From CAVQCA01 sp963710815 (lineage in GTDB: Bacteria; Pseudomonadota; Gammaproteobacteria; UBA9214), in contig CAVQCA010000041.1 in the NCBI GenBank assembly GCA_963710815.1, positions 1 to 64,000 of the forward strand: 64,000 nt of DNA, in the 5' to 3' direction. The notes beneath the pieces were generated by a model. It did not search any database. It saw only the letters and a list, made by a program, of their open reading frames with translations, and was not told where the DNA came from. This document shows, piece by piece, positions 19,815 to 29,151 of this stretch. Positions within the stretch are counted from its first letter, which is position 1; each line of letters starts with the position of its first letter. Position numbers and translations under genes: made by a program.

Positions 19815-21182
19815 ATGTTTGACAATCTTACCGAACGTCTCTCCCGAACCATCAGAAACCTGCGCGGCCAGGGCCGGCTGACCGAGGACAATATCAGGGA
19901 AACCCTGCGCGAGGTGCGCATGGCGCTGCTCGAGGCCGATGTGGCGCTGCCGGTGGTCAAGGATTTCATCGACCGGGTGCGCGAGCGGTCAACCGGCCAG
20001 GAGGTGCTGAAAAGTCTGACGCCCGGCCAGGCGCTGGTCAAGGTCGTCCATGATGAACTGATCAGTGTCATGGGTGAGGCCAATGACGCCCTGAATCTGA
20101 ATGTTCCACCGCCAGCGGTGATCCTGATGGCGGGTCTGCAGGGGTCCGGCAAGACGACCAGCAGCGCCAAGCTGGCGCGCTGGCTACGCGAGCGCGCCAG
20201 GAAAACCGTGCTGCTTGCCAGCTGCGACGTCTATCGCCCGGCCGCCATCGACCAGCTGAAGACGCTGGCCGGCCAGGTCGAAGCCGGGTTCTTCCCGAGT
20301 TTCCCGGACCAGGACCCGGTGGAAATTGCCCGGGAGGCCGTCAGCCAGGCCCGCAAGCAGCATATCGACGTGGTCATCATCGATACCGCCGGGCGTCTGC
20401 ATATCGATGCGGCCATGATGACCGAGATTCGCCGGCTGCATGAGGTCCTGCAGCCGGTCGAGACCCTGTTCGTCGTCGACAGCATGACGGGTCAGGATGC
20501 CGCCAACACGGCGCGCACCTTCAACGAGGCCCTGCCGCTCACCGGTGTGATACTGACCAAGACGGATGGCGATGCGCGTGGCGGCGCCGCCCTGTCCATC
20601 CGCGCCATCACCGGTAAACCGATCAAGTTCCTGGGCGTCGGCGAAAAGACGGCGGCGCTGGAACCGTTTCACCCGGACCGGCTCGCTTCACGCATCCTCG
20701 GCATGGGTGACGTACTGAGCCTGGTCGAGGAAGCCGAGCGAAAGGTCGACAAGCAGAAGGTCGAACGGCTGGCCAGCAAGTTATCGAAGGGCAAGCGCTT
20801 TGATCTGGAGGATTTTCGCGAACAGATGGAGCAGATGCTGAACATGGGGGGGCTGTCGGGATTGATGGACAAGTTGCCGGGCATGGGGCAGCTGCCGAAG
20901 AATGCCAAGGCCATGGTGAACGATCGCGAGATTCACCGCATGATTGCTATCATCAATTCCATGACCCGGCAGGAACGCAGCTTCCCCGACGTCATCAAGG
21001 GATCGCGACGGCGGCGCATCGCGGAGGGTTCCGGCACCCAGGTGCAGGAGGTGAACCGGTTGCTCAAGCAATACCTGCAGATGCGCAAGATGATGCAGAA
21101 GGTGTCCAAAGGCGGCATGGCCGGGATGCTGCGCGGCCTGAAGGGGAGGGCGCCTCAGGGGTTCCCCTTCCAGGGATCGTGA
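19815..21182 (+). CDS. ffh: Signal recognition particle protein Ffh
   Basis: The SRP54 GTPase that binds 4.5S RNA and signal peptides and delivers ribosomes to FtsY. N domain at residues 1-90, G domain with GLQGSGKTTSSAK (about 106), DTAGRLH and TKTDGDARGG, then a methionine-rich M domain (about 300-455). Length 455 is normal. A hairpin follows at 21215. Confidence 0.98.
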   Translation: MFDNLTERLSRTIRNLRGQGRLTEDNIRETLREVRMALLEADVALPVVKDFIDRVRERSTGQEVLKSLTPGQALVKVVHDELISVMGEANDALNLNVPPPAVILMAGLQGSGKTTSSAKLARWLRERARKTVLLASCDVYRPAAIDQLKTLAGQVEAGFFPSFPDQDPVEIAREAVSQARKQHIDVVIIDTAGRLHIDAAMMTEIRRLHEVLQPVETLFVVDSMTGQDAANTARTFNEALPLTGVILTKTDGDARGGAALSIRAITGKPIKFLGVGEKTAALEPFHPDRLASRILGMGDVLSLVEEAERKVDKQKVERLASKLSKGKRFDLEDFREQMEQMLNMGGLSGLMDKLPGMGQLPKNAKAMVNDREIHRMIAIINSMTRQERSFPDVIKGSRRRRIAEGSGTQVQEVNRLLKQYLQMRKMMQKVSKGGMAGMLRGLKGRAPQGFPFQGS

Positions 21183-21214
21183 TTCCTCCATGGTATTCGC
21201 GCTGCACAAATAAA

Positions 21215-21239
21215 AAACGGTGGCTCTGGGCCACCGTTT
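21215..21239. terminator. Hairpin after ffh, terminator-like
   Basis: Arms AAACGGTGGC and GCCACCGTTT form a 10-bp stem with a 5-nt loop. A-rich before and TTT after give a weak bidirectional terminator 32 bp past the ffh stop. The stretch 21240-21735 is AT-rich and shows no gene. Confidence 0.7.
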
Positions 21240-21737
21240 AAGACTGCGCGTGATCGGCTTACGTTGTATCAGGACTTCTTCTGCTATCTTTTACCCACCA
21301 TGCCGTGCGCGAACCCGTTTATTATTATCGTTCAGTGCAGTGTCTTGTTTTAATTGCAACCGTACCGGATGCTCCCCCACCTGATTTATTGTTGCCGCTG
21401 AATCTTGTTGACGGTCAACAGGAATAAAGCAATCCACGTGCCATCCCTGAAAATATTCGTTATTACATTGGGTTGCGGGAGGAATCCTGCGTGTTTCGTT
21501 CCATCAAGTTGGGGAATGTGTAAATGAAACCGACAATTTTCGCCCGACGAAATCAGGCCGCCTCGGTCGATCTAAAATAGAAAACATATACATTACAATA
21601 ACATATAATATTTTTATTATGTTCAATATCAAATACTCCTGGTGTAATAAATGCCGACATTCCGACAGAGATTTTTCCCATGACATCCGCCGTTGTCACA
21701 AAACCTCGACAGCTTTCCGGGCGAGGCCGAACGCCTC

Positions 21738-21765
21738 TTCACATTTGCTGACATTCGCGTAGAAT
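21738..21765 (+). promoter_or_regulatory. Promoter for rpsP-rimM-trmD-rplS
   Basis: TTCACA at 21738-21743 and TAGAAT at 21760-21765 are 16 bp apart and followed by a GC-rich discriminator (TACGCGGC). The -10 hexamer and discriminator resemble those before rpsF. A leader of about 65 nt precedes rpsP. Confidence 0.5.
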
Positions 21766-21835
21766 TACGCGGCTTTAGATGGATTGCGGCTGATTTTCGG
21801 CGGCAGTAACGCTTACGCAATGAGGAAACAAATTC

Positions 21836-22081
21836 ATGGTGACGATCAGGATGTCGCGCGGTGGCGCCAAGAAGCGCCCCTTCTATCACATAGTGGTTAC
21901 CGACAGCCGCAACCGGCGGGATGGACGTTACCTCGAACGTATCGGCTTTTTCAATCCGATCGCGACCGGCGGAGAGGAAAAGCTCAGGATCGATACCGAG
22001 CGCGCGGATTTCTGGTGCGCCAGGGGCGCCCAACTCAGCGATCGCGTCGCCCGGCTGATCAAGGCCCAGCGGCAGCAGTAA
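21836..22081 (+). CDS. rpsP: 30S ribosomal protein S16
   Basis: The 81-residue protein opens MVTIRMSRGGAKKRPFYHIV, the S16 signature, and continues with VTDSRNRRDGRYLERIGF. It binds 16S rRNA in the body of the small subunit. First gene of the classical rpsP-rimM-trmD-rplS operon. Confidence 0.97.
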   Translation: MVTIRMSRGGAKKRPFYHIVVTDSRNRRDGRYLERIGFFNPIATGGEEKLRIDTERADFWCARGAQLSDRVARLIKAQRQQ

Positions 22082-22102
22082 ATCCGCCGCCTCCGGATCC
22101 GC

Positions 22103-22654
22103 ATGTCCGGAGGTGAGATGGCGGTTGATAACAACAGTCGCGTGTCCCCGGCCGAAGATGGCCCGATCGTCATGGGGCGTATCGCCGCTCCGTACGGCGT
22201 GAAGGGATGGCTTAAGGTGGTGTCCTACACGCAGCAGCCGGAGCAGTTGCTCGAGTACAACCCCTGGTATCTGCGGCGTGGCGCCGAATGGCGGGCTATC
22301 GATCCTGTCGGTGCGAAGCCCCATGCCGGTGGCCTGCTGGTACATCTGCCGGGCTGCACGGACCGCGACATGGCGGCGAGGTTCACCGGTACCGACATCG
22401 GCATCTACCGGCAGCAGTTGCCCGCGGTTGCCGAGGGTGAGTACTACTGGAACGACCTCATCGGTTTGAAGGTGGTGGCGCTGGATGGCGAGGTGCTCGG
22501 GACGGTGGATTACCTGCTCGAGACCGGCGCGAACGACGTACTCGTCGTCAGGGGTGAGCGGGAACTCCTGATCCCGTTTGTTCCGGGGCAGGTCGTGACA
22601 CTGGTCGATCTGGAAAACCGCGTGCTGCGGGTCGACTGGGACCCCGATTTCTGA
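22103..22654 (+). CDS. rimM: 16S rRNA processing protein RimM
   Basis: A 30S maturation factor that acts on the head domain near S19. The N-terminal RimM beta-barrel (VMGRIAAPYGVKGWLKV) is followed by a PRC-barrel (YYWNDLIGLKVV, LIPFVPGQVV). 183 residues is normal. ATG 22118 is an alternative start. Located 21 bp after rpsP. Confidence 0.95.
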   Translation: MSGGEMAVDNNSRVSPAEDGPIVMGRIAAPYGVKGWLKVVSYTQQPEQLLEYNPWYLRRGAEWRAIDPVGAKPHAGGLLVHLPGCTDRDMAARFTGTDIGIYRQQLPAVAEGEYYWNDLIGLKVVALDGEVLGTVDYLLETGANDVLVVRGERELLIPFVPGQVVTLVDLENRVLRVDWDPDF

Positions 22655-22668
22655 CCCGAGGAAGTTCC

Positions 22669-23421
22669 ATGCGCGTCGATGTGGTCACGCTGTTTCCCGA
22701 GATGATCCGGGCGCAGGCGGGTTACGGGATTCAGGGCAGGGCGATTGCGCGAGGTCTGCTCGAACTGGTGACCTGGAATCCCAGGGATTACACCCTGGAC
22801 AGACACGGATCGGTGGACGACAAGCCCTATGGCGGCGGGCCGGGTATGGTCATGCAGGTGCAGCCGCTGCGCGCGGCCATCCAGGCGGCGCGATCGGCGG
22901 GCCTGCACGCCCCGGTGATCTACCTCTCGCCGCAGGGCGCGAGATTCACGCAGGACAGGGCACGCCGCCTGGCCGGTATGCCACGCCTGATTCTGCTTGC
23001 CGGTCGCTATGAAGGCGTCGATGAACGGCTCATCGACATGGAGGTGGATGAAGAGCTTTCGATCGGCGATTATGTCCTGAGTGGTGGCGAGCTGCCGGCG
23101 CTGGTCGTGATGGATGCCGTAACGCGCCTGTTGCCCGGTGCGCTGGGGGACGCGGCTTCCGCCAGCGAGGATTCCTTTATGGACGGCCTGCTGGATTTTC
23201 CGCATTATACGCGGCCAGAGCGGGTTGGAGAGCAGCGCGTGCCCGAGGTGCTGCTGAGCGGGAATCATGCCGCGATACGGCGCTGGCGTCACAAACAGGC
23301 GCTGGGACGGACCCGTCTGAAACGGCCGGACCTGCTGGAGGCGCTGACGCTCGATGAGCCTGAGCAGGCGCTGTTGAAAGAGTTCATTGAAGAGTACGAC
23401 AAAGGGGTCGTCGATAGTTGA
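22669..23421 (+). CDS. trmD: tRNA (guanine37-N1)-methyltransferase
   Basis: A knotted SPOUT enzyme that makes m1G37 and prevents +1 frameshifting. The S-adenosylmethionine knot is visible as LLAGRYEGVDERLID (about residue 110) and SIGDYVLSGGELPAL. 250 residues is normal. It lies 14 bp after rimM with GAGGAAG before the ATG, and is followed by rplS. Confidence 0.97.
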   Translation: MRVDVVTLFPEMIRAQAGYGIQGRAIARGLLELVTWNPRDYTLDRHGSVDDKPYGGGPGMVMQVQPLRAAIQAARSAGLHAPVIYLSPQGARFTQDRARRLAGMPRLILLAGRYEGVDERLIDMEVDEELSIGDYVLSGGELPALVVMDAVTRLLPGALGDAASASEDSFMDGLLDFPHYTRPERVGEQRVPEVLLSGNHAAIRRWRHKQALGRTRLKRPDLLEALTLDEPEQALLKEFIEEYDKGVVDS

Positions 23422-23452
23422 CGGCCTACGGCATGCAACAGAGGATGGAGTC

Positions 23453-23797
23453 ATGAGTAATATTATCGAACAGCTCGAACAGGAACAGATCAAAAAGGAT
23501 ATTCCGGACTTCAGTCCCGGCGATACGGTCGTCGTGCAGGTCAAGGTCAAGGAAGGTAACCGTGAGCGTCTGCAGGCTTTCGAAGGGGTGGTGATCGCCA
23601 TGCGCAACCGCGGGATGAACTCCGCTTTCACGGTGCGCAAGATCTCCCACGGCGAGGGTGTCGAGCGCGTCTTTCAGACGCACAGCCCCGCCATCGCCGG
23701 CATCGTACGCAAGCGCCGTGGCGATGTACGCCGCGCCAAGCTCTATTATCTGCGCGAGCGTTCCGGCAAGTCCGCACGGATCAAGGAAAAGCTCTGA
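23453..23797 (+). CDS. rplS: 50S ribosomal protein L19
   Basis: L19 sits at the 30S-50S interface. MSNIIEQLEQEQIKKDIPDF and the GDTVVVQVKVKEG, RVFQTHSP and KLYYLRERSGKSARIKE segments are diagnostic. The start is ATG 23453 (114 residues); the frame is open farther upstream into trmD but family alignment and GAGGATGGAG before the ATG favour this start. A terminator follows. Confidence 0.97.
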   Translation: MSNIIEQLEQEQIKKDIPDFSPGDTVVVQVKVKEGNRERLQAFEGVVIAMRNRGMNSAFTVRKISHGEGVERVFQTHSPAIAGIVRKRRGDVRRAKLYYLRERSGKSARIKEKL

Positions 23798-23829
23798 AGC
23801 GCCCGCGGCAGGTGACTGCCGCCGGATTG

Positions 23830-23866
23830 CGGGCGCCCTGGAAACCCGGGGCGCCCGTTTTTGTTT
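23830..23866 (+). terminator. Rho-independent terminator of the rpsP operon
   Basis: A stem with arms CGGGCGCCC and GGGCGCCCG and a short loop is followed by TTTTTG at 23858. It lies 33 bp past rplS. Confidence 0.88.
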
Positions 23867-24002
23867 GGTGGCGTAGCGGGGTTTTCGTCCGAAGCTTGAA
23901 ATCGCCGGGGGCGACCCTATTTCCTGATTTATAGCGTCGACCCGCAAGGGGAACCGTCGTTACCTGTACTACGGTGTCCTCCGATACAGTGGAAAAACTT
24001 AT

Positions 24003-24028
24003 CCCCTCTCCCCTCGGGAGAGGGGATT
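24003..24028. repeat. Short perfect inverted repeat before htpG
   Basis: CCCCTCTCCC and GGGAGAGGGG flank a short loop. The same GGGAGAGGGG arm occurs alone near 4963. It lies about 55 bp ahead of htpG; it may be an intergenic repeat or a leader hairpin. Confidence 0.55.
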
Positions 24029-24079
24029 CATGCAACATCTGGAATTAGTTTGCTATCACAGTCAGGAGAAAACCATACC

Positions 24080-25981
24080 ATGAGTGTCGAAACCCACAAG
24101 GAAACGCTGGAGTTCCAGGCCGAGGTCAAGCAGCTGCTCGATCTCATGATCCACTCCCTGTACTCCAACAAGGAGATCTTTCTGCGCGAGCTGATATCCA
24201 ACGGTGCGGATGCCTGCGACAAGCTGCGTTTCGAGGCCCTGGGCAACGACAGCCTGTACGCTGGTGATACCACGCAGCGCGTGCGCGTCGATTACGACAA
24301 GGACGCGAAAACGATCACCATCAGCGACAACGGCATCGGCATGACCCGCGACGAGGTCGTCGACAATATCGGCACCATCGCCAAGTCCGGCACGCGGCAG
24401 TTCTTCGAGTCACTGACCGGCGACCAGGCGAAGGATGCGCAGCTCATCGGCCAGTTCGGCGTGGGGTTCTACTCCGCCTTCATCGTGGCCGACAAGATCA
24501 CGCTGACGACGCGCCGTGCCGGACTGGCGGCGGACCAGGGCGCGCGCTGGATCTCCGGCGGTGACGGACGTTACACCCTGGAGAGCTGTGAGAAGTCCGA
24601 ACGCGGCACCGAGGTGGTACTGCACCTGCGCGAGGGGGAGGAGGAGTTTCTCGACGGCTTCCGCCTGCGCGCTATCATCCACAAGTATTCGGAGCATATT
24701 CCCCTGCCGATCGAGATGTGCGTCGAGGGTGATGAAGGGCGCAAGGATGAATATGAGGTCGTCAACAAGGCCTCGGCGCTGTGGGCCCGATCCCGGACTG
24801 ACATCACGGATGAGGAGTACAAGGAGTTCTACAAGCACATCGCGCACGATTTCGAGGATCCGATGAAGTGGGTGCATTCCCATGTGGAAGGGACGCAGTC
24901 CTACACCTCGCTGTTTTATCTGCCGACGCGCGCGCCATTCGATCTTTATGACCGCGACAGCCGTCACGGCATCAAGCTGTACGTGCGACGGGTGTTCATC
25001 ATGGACGATGCCGAGCAGCTGATGCCGCTCTATCTGCGTTTCGTCCGCGGCCTGGTGGACTCGGACGACCTGCCGCTGAATGTCTCGCGCGAGATCCTGC
25101 AGCATAACAAGCTGATCGACACAATACGCGCGGCCTCGGTGAAGAAGGTTCTGGGGATAATCGAGGACATGGCCAGGGAAGCGCCGGAGCTCTACGCCAC
25201 CTTCTGGAAGCAGTTCGGCAACGTGCTCAAGGAGGGTCCGGGCGAGGATTATGCCAATCGGGAGCGCATCGCGAAACTGCTGCGTTTTGCCTCCACGCAC
25301 ACCGATGGCGAGGAGCAAACGGTTTCGCTCGATGAGTACATCGGGCGCATGAAGGAAGGCCAGGAGAAAATCTACTACCTTACCGCCGACAGTCCCGCCG
25401 CCGCGCGCAACAGTCCGCATCTGCAGATTTTCCGCCGCAAGGGCATCGAGGTGCTGCTGCTTTCCGACCGGGTCGATGAATGGCTTGTTTCGCATCTGAA
25501 TGAATTCGACGGCAAGCCGCTCGCCTCTGTCGCCAGGGGCGAACTGGATCTCGACAAGCTCGCCGACGAGCAGGAGAAGGAGGCGGCGAAGAAGACCGGA
25601 GACGAGTACGCCGATGTGGTCAAGCGCATGCAGGAGTCGCTCGGCGAGCGCGTCAAGGAGGTTAGGGTCAGCCAGCGTCTGACGGATTCGCCATCCTGTG
25701 TGGTGGCCGATGAACACGACATGGCGGCGCACTTGCAGCGCATGCTAAAGCAGGCCGGTCATGAAGTCCCCGCGTCCAGGCCGATCCTGGAGATCAATCC
25801 GGCGCATGCCCTGGTGATTCGCCTGAAGGATGAGAAGGACGAGCGGCGCTTCGCCGACTGGTCTGCACTGCTGCTCGACCAGGCCCTGCTCAGTGAGGGC
25901 GGGCAACTGGAGGATCCGGTGGCTTTCGTGAACCGGTTGAACGGTCTGTTGCAGGAAATGACAACCCAGTCAGGCGGCTGA
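24080..25981 (+). CDS. htpG: Molecular chaperone HtpG (Hsp90)
   Basis: An ATP-dependent dimeric chaperone. The N-terminal GHKL ATPase has ELISNGADACDKLRF, DNGIGM and GQFGVGFYSAF; the middle domain has LPLNVSREILQ and the C-terminal dimerisation domain ends QEMTTQSGG. 633 residues is normal. CAGGAG lies 11 bp before ATG 24080. It may be heat-inducible but no sigma-32 promoter is evident. Confidence 0.97.
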   Translation: MSVETHKETLEFQAEVKQLLDLMIHSLYSNKEIFLRELISNGADACDKLRFEALGNDSLYAGDTTQRVRVDYDKDAKTITISDNGIGMTRDEVVDNIGTIAKSGTRQFFESLTGDQAKDAQLIGQFGVGFYSAFIVADKITLTTRRAGLAADQGARWISGGDGRYTLESCEKSERGTEVVLHLREGEEEFLDGFRLRAIIHKYSEHIPLPIEMCVEGDEGRKDEYEVVNKASALWARSRTDITDEEYKEFYKHIAHDFEDPMKWVHSHVEGTQSYTSLFYLPTRAPFDLYDRDSRHGIKLYVRRVFIMDDAEQLMPLYLRFVRGLVDSDDLPLNVSREILQHNKLIDTIRAASVKKVLGIIEDMAREAPELYATFWKQFGNVLKEGPGEDYANRERIAKLLRFASTHTDGEEQTVSLDEYIGRMKEGQEKIYYLTADSPAAARNSPHLQIFRRKGIEVLLLSDRVDEWLVSHLNEFDGKPLASVARGELDLDKLADEQEKEAAKKTGDEYADVVKRMQESLGERVKEVRVSQRLTDSPSCVVADEHDMAAHLQRMLKQAGHEVPASRPILEINPAHALVIRLKDEKDERRFADWSALLLDQALLSEGGQLEDPVAFVNRLNGLLQEMTTQSGG

Positions 25982-26004
25982 CAAACCTCCTAGAGGAGGT
26001 ATTC

Positions 26005-26646
26005 ATGGGGGAAACCGGAAAACCCGTCCTGCTGGCCACGGTATTCTCGGATTACATCTGTCCGTTCTGTTATGTGGGAGACGTGCGGCTCGACCGGCTG
26101 CGCGAGCACTATGAGCTCAAGGTCAGCTGGTGTTTCGTGGAGATCCACCCCGAGACACCGGCGCAGGGCATGTCGACGAGCCGGCTGGGCTATCCGCAGC
26201 CACAGTGGGAGCGGATGATGGACACTCTCGATGAACTGGCGAGGGAGGAGGGCATCGAGTTCTGTCCCCGTCAGTTCACGACCAATTCCCGCAAGTCGCT
26301 GCTGCTGGCCGAGGCCGCCAAGGAGGAGGGGGCCGACATCTTCTATCGCCTGCACCGGCGACTGTTCGAGTCGTTTTTCACCGAGGGCCGCAACATCGGC
26401 GACGAGGCGGTGCTGCGCGACCTCGCCAGTGAGACGGGCGTTTCAGCCAGGACGGTGCAGAACGCCTGGACGGAGGACCGTTACGTACAACGCCTCGAAT
26501 CATACCTGGCGGCCGCGCAGCAGCTGGGGGTGCGCGCCACGCCGACGATATTCTTCGGGGAGCAGCAGCGCCTGGACGGCGCCCTGCCCTGGGCCGAGTT
26601 TCAGCGGGCCGCGCGCGAAGGTCTCGCGGCGCAGCAGTCAGGATGA
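26005..26646 (+). CDS. DsbA-family (FrnE-like) thiol oxidoreductase
   Basis: A 213-residue thioredoxin-fold protein with active site CPFC in SDYICPFCYVG near residue 20 and the DsbA helical insertion. There is no signal peptide, so it is cytoplasmic as in FrnE-type members, which act on oxidised protein or small thiols. The C-terminal cis-proline region is ATPTIFFG. A perfect CCTCCTAGAGGAGG ribosome site precedes the ATG. Confidence 0.88.
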   Translation: MGETGKPVLLATVFSDYICPFCYVGDVRLDRLREHYELKVSWCFVEIHPETPAQGMSTSRLGYPQPQWERMMDTLDELAREEGIEFCPRQFTTNSRKSLLLAEAAKEEGADIFYRLHRRLFESFFTEGRNIGDEAVLRDLASETGVSARTVQNAWTEDRYVQRLESYLAAAQQLGVRATPTIFFGEQQRLDGALPWAEFQRAAREGLAAQQSG

Positions 26647-26801
26647 ATTTTCTGATATTCGTATTCACCGCAGAGACGCAGAGAACGCAAAGAATTGGAA
26701 ATCGTGCCACATTGTTATGACTAGATACACAAAGGATACAGAGACTGTGCGGGTAACAGGTGCGAAACAGGCTGGTTAGTATTAGCCCATAAACACCATT
26801 T

Positions 26802-26885
26802 TCACCGCAAAGACGCAAAGTGCGCCAGAGAAGTTCTTTAATGAAAACAATTAAACGACTTTGCGTTCTTCGCGTCTTTGCGGTT
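26802..26885. repeat. Intergenic repeat family A, copy 2
   Basis: The left arm CACCGCAAAGACGCAAAG lies at about 26802-26819; the inverted right arm ends CGTCTTTGCGGT at 26885. A second partial left arm (ACCGCAGAGACGCAGAGAAC) lies at about 26671-26690. The right arm runs to within 8 bp of the chosen hslR start. Confidence 0.8.
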
Positions 26886-26892
26886 AATTACT

Positions 26893-27288
26893 GTGTTTGT
26901 GATTGCTGAAACAGCCGGCAGCGTGCGCGCCGACAAGTGGCTCTGGGCGGCGCGCTTCTACAAAACCCGTACGCTGGCGATGCAGGCGATCAACGGCGGC
27001 AAGGTGCATGTCAACGGCGAGCGCGTCAAGCCCGCGCGCCGGCTGGTCGCGGGTGACCGGCTGACTGTGCAGAAAGGACCCTGTCGCTTTGTCATCACGG
27101 TCGAGCGGTTGTCATTGCAGCGCGGTCCGGCGGAACAGGCGCGCGAGCTCTACAGTGAATCCGAGCAGAGCAGGCAGGAACGTCAGGCCTTGTCCATGGA
27201 GCGCCGGCTGCAGGGGCATGTGCCGGGCCGGCATGAACGCCGACCGGACAAGCATGCGCGGCGGCAGCTGCGCGAACTGAAACGCTGA
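26893..27288 (+). CDS. hslR: Ribosome-associated heat shock protein 15 (S4 domain)
   Basis: Hsp15 binds stalled 50S subunits carrying peptidyl-tRNA. The S4 RNA-binding domain (about residues 10-75) has VRADKWLWAARFYKTR and VNGERVKPAR, followed by a basic, arginine-rich tail typical of the family. About 131 residues is normal. The start is uncertain: GTG 26893 or GTG 26899, with a TTG at 26878 inside repeat A; no ATG is available. Confidence 0.88.
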   Translation: MFVIAETAGSVRADKWLWAARFYKTRTLAMQAINGGKVHVNGERVKPARRLVAGDRLTVQKGPCRFVITVERLSLQRGPAEQARELYSESEQSRQERQALSMERRLQGHVPGRHERRPDKHARRQLRELKR

Positions 27289-27296
27289 GCGCAGGT

Positions 27297-27731
27297 ATGA
27301 GTACACCGAAGACACCGTTACTGACCGTAGACATCATTATCGAAATGGTCGACCGGCCCGGGCGGCCCATCGTTCTGATCGAACGGCGTTACCCGCCGCC
27401 GGGCTGGGCCTTGCCCGGTGGCTTCGTCGATGTGGGTGAGACGCTGGAGACGGCGGCGCGGCGTGAGGCGCGCGAGGAAACCGCCCTGGAAGTGGAGCTG
27501 AAACTATTGCTCGGCTGTTATTCCGATCCCGCGCGCGATGTGCGCGGCCATACCACGAGCGCCGTGTATATCGCGGAAGCCCGGGGAGAACCACGGGCGG
27601 GTGACGATGCGGGGCGGCTCGGGTTGTTCGATCCCGCCGACTGTCCGCCTCTGGCCTTCGACCACGCGCGGATCATCGAGGACTATCGCGACTGGCTTGC
27701 AAGCGGCAGGGTGGCGTCGCTGCGCGGTTAG
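27297..27731 (+). CDS. Nudix hydrolase
   Basis: A 144-residue hydrolase with a canonical Nudix box beginning GGFVDVGETLETAARREARE and ending EETAL (about residues 42-64). The WALPGGF approach resembles ADP-ribose pyrophosphatase-like members, but the substrate cannot be read from sequence. It lies 8 bp after hslR and is likely co-transcribed. Confidence 0.9.
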   Translation: MSTPKTPLLTVDIIIEMVDRPGRPIVLIERRYPPPGWALPGGFVDVGETLETAARREAREETALEVELKLLLGCYSDPARDVRGHTTSAVYIAEARGEPRAGDDAGRLGLFDPADCPPLAFDHARIIEDYRDWLASGRVASLRG

Positions 27732-27894
27732 CGTGTGTTTTTCCGGGTGGCACCCGATTCCGGACATGATTTTCACGGGCAAAGCCAGTAAGATTCCTCC
27801 TGTGAGTCACCGCGAATTTTCTTATTAACCGTATATTTGTTGAGTATTCATTAACAATGACGCATCCCGGTTCTATGAAAGCGTCGTTTCACCA

Positions 27895-27977
27895 TGGCCA
27901 CGGAATCCACTGAAAAACACTGAAATATAAAACCATTCAAAAAGGTTTTTCAGTGGTTTCCGTGGATTCCGTGGCCA
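27895..27977. repeat. Intergenic repeat family B, copy 1 (GGCCACGGAATCC)
   Basis: The left arm starts TGGCCACGGAATCCACTG at 27895; the inverted right arm ends GTGGATTCCGTGGCCA at 27977. The interior arms AAAAAC/GTTTTT continue the pairing. No gene is visible between 27732 and 28052. Confidence 0.8.
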
Positions 27978-28052
27978 TTAATTACGGATAAAAACTTCGT
28001 GCCGTCTCATGAATTTCGTAATCCCTGATAACAAGGAAAGGACGAGGTAAGC

Positions 28053-29099
28053 ATGCGGCCCGCGCAGTTGCTGACAGTACTGGAGAGAGAGTTTCTGAGC
28101 ACCCAGGAAGGGCATCACACGCCCGTGATGCTATGGGGTCCGCCGGGTGTGGGCAAGTCCCAGATGGTCACCCAGATCGGGCAGCGCCACGGCATGCCCG
28201 TGATCGACATCCGTCTTTCGCAGATGGAGCCCAGCGACCTGCGCGGCATTCCGTTTCGTGTCGGCGAGCTGGTGGAATGGGCCGTCCCGGCGATGCTCCC
28301 GGATGCGCAACGGCACGGCGGGCAGGGCATCCTCTTCCTGGATGAAATCACCTCCGTGCCGCCGAGCGTCTCGGCCGCGGCCTACCAGCTGATTCTCGAC
28401 CGCCGGCTGGGCGCCTACGTGGTGCCGGAGGGCTGGGCCATCTTCGCGGCAGGCAATCGCCAGGGAGACCGGGGTGTCACCTATACCATGCCCGCGCCGC
28501 TCGCCAACCGTTTTTCCCACTATGAAGTCGATATCAACCTCGACGACTGGGTCGCCTGGGCCTATGCCAACAACATCGATGAACGCCTGATCGCCTTTCT
28601 GCGCTTCCGGCCCGAACTGCTGTTTGAATTCGACCCGGCCCACAACCCGGTCGCCTTCCCCTCGCCGCGCTCCTGGGAGTTCAGCCATCGCGCCCTGCAG
28701 AAATTCGGCGATCTGCCGGATCTGCTGACCGGCGCGCTGCAGGCCTGCGTCGGCCCGGCGGCGGGGATCGAGCTCTCCGCCTTCGTCGAGAACCTCGACA
28801 AGCTGCCGGACATCGATGCCATCGTACGCGGCGAACCGGTCAGGGCGCCGCGCGAGACCGATCTCCAGTATGCCGTCGCGGCGGCCCTGGTGGGGCGGGC
28901 CATTCGCGTGAAACGCGAAAGCAATGCGCAGGAGATATTCGGCAACATCATCGAATTCGCGGGCAGCTTCCCGCAGCGTGAAATGGGTGTGATGCTGGTG
29001 TCCGACATGTACCGCGCCGTAGGTCAGGAGATCTTCAGCGTGCCGCAGTTTTCCCGCTGGGCAAACATCGTGGCCGACGTCATGCTCTATGACCTGTAG
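28053..29099 (+). CDS. MoxR-family AAA+ ATPase
   Basis: A chaperone-like AAA+ ATPase with Walker A GPPGVGKS (about residue 30), Walker B GILFLDEI and sensor AAGNRQGDRG. 348 residues is normal. MoxR ATPases work with VWA proteins; here the VWA partner is downstream on the same strand, separated by an IS element. AAGGAAAGGACGAGG precedes the ATG. Confidence 0.9.
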   Translation: MRPAQLLTVLEREFLSTQEGHHTPVMLWGPPGVGKSQMVTQIGQRHGMPVIDIRLSQMEPSDLRGIPFRVGELVEWAVPAMLPDAQRHGGQGILFLDEITSVPPSVSAAAYQLILDRRLGAYVVPEGWAIFAAGNRQGDRGVTYTMPAPLANRFSHYEVDINLDDWVAWAYANNIDERLIAFLRFRPELLFEFDPAHNPVAFPSPRSWEFSHRALQKFGDLPDLLTGALQACVGPAAGIELSAFVENLDKLPDIDAIVRGEPVRAPRETDLQYAVAAALVGRAIRVKRESNAQEIFGNIIEFAGSFPQREMGVMLVSDMYRAVGQEIFSVPQFSRWANIVADVMLYDL

Positions 29100-29151
29100 C
29101 TCGCCTGTGGGATCCGATATATAGCCACGGAATCCATATATGGACTCCCCC

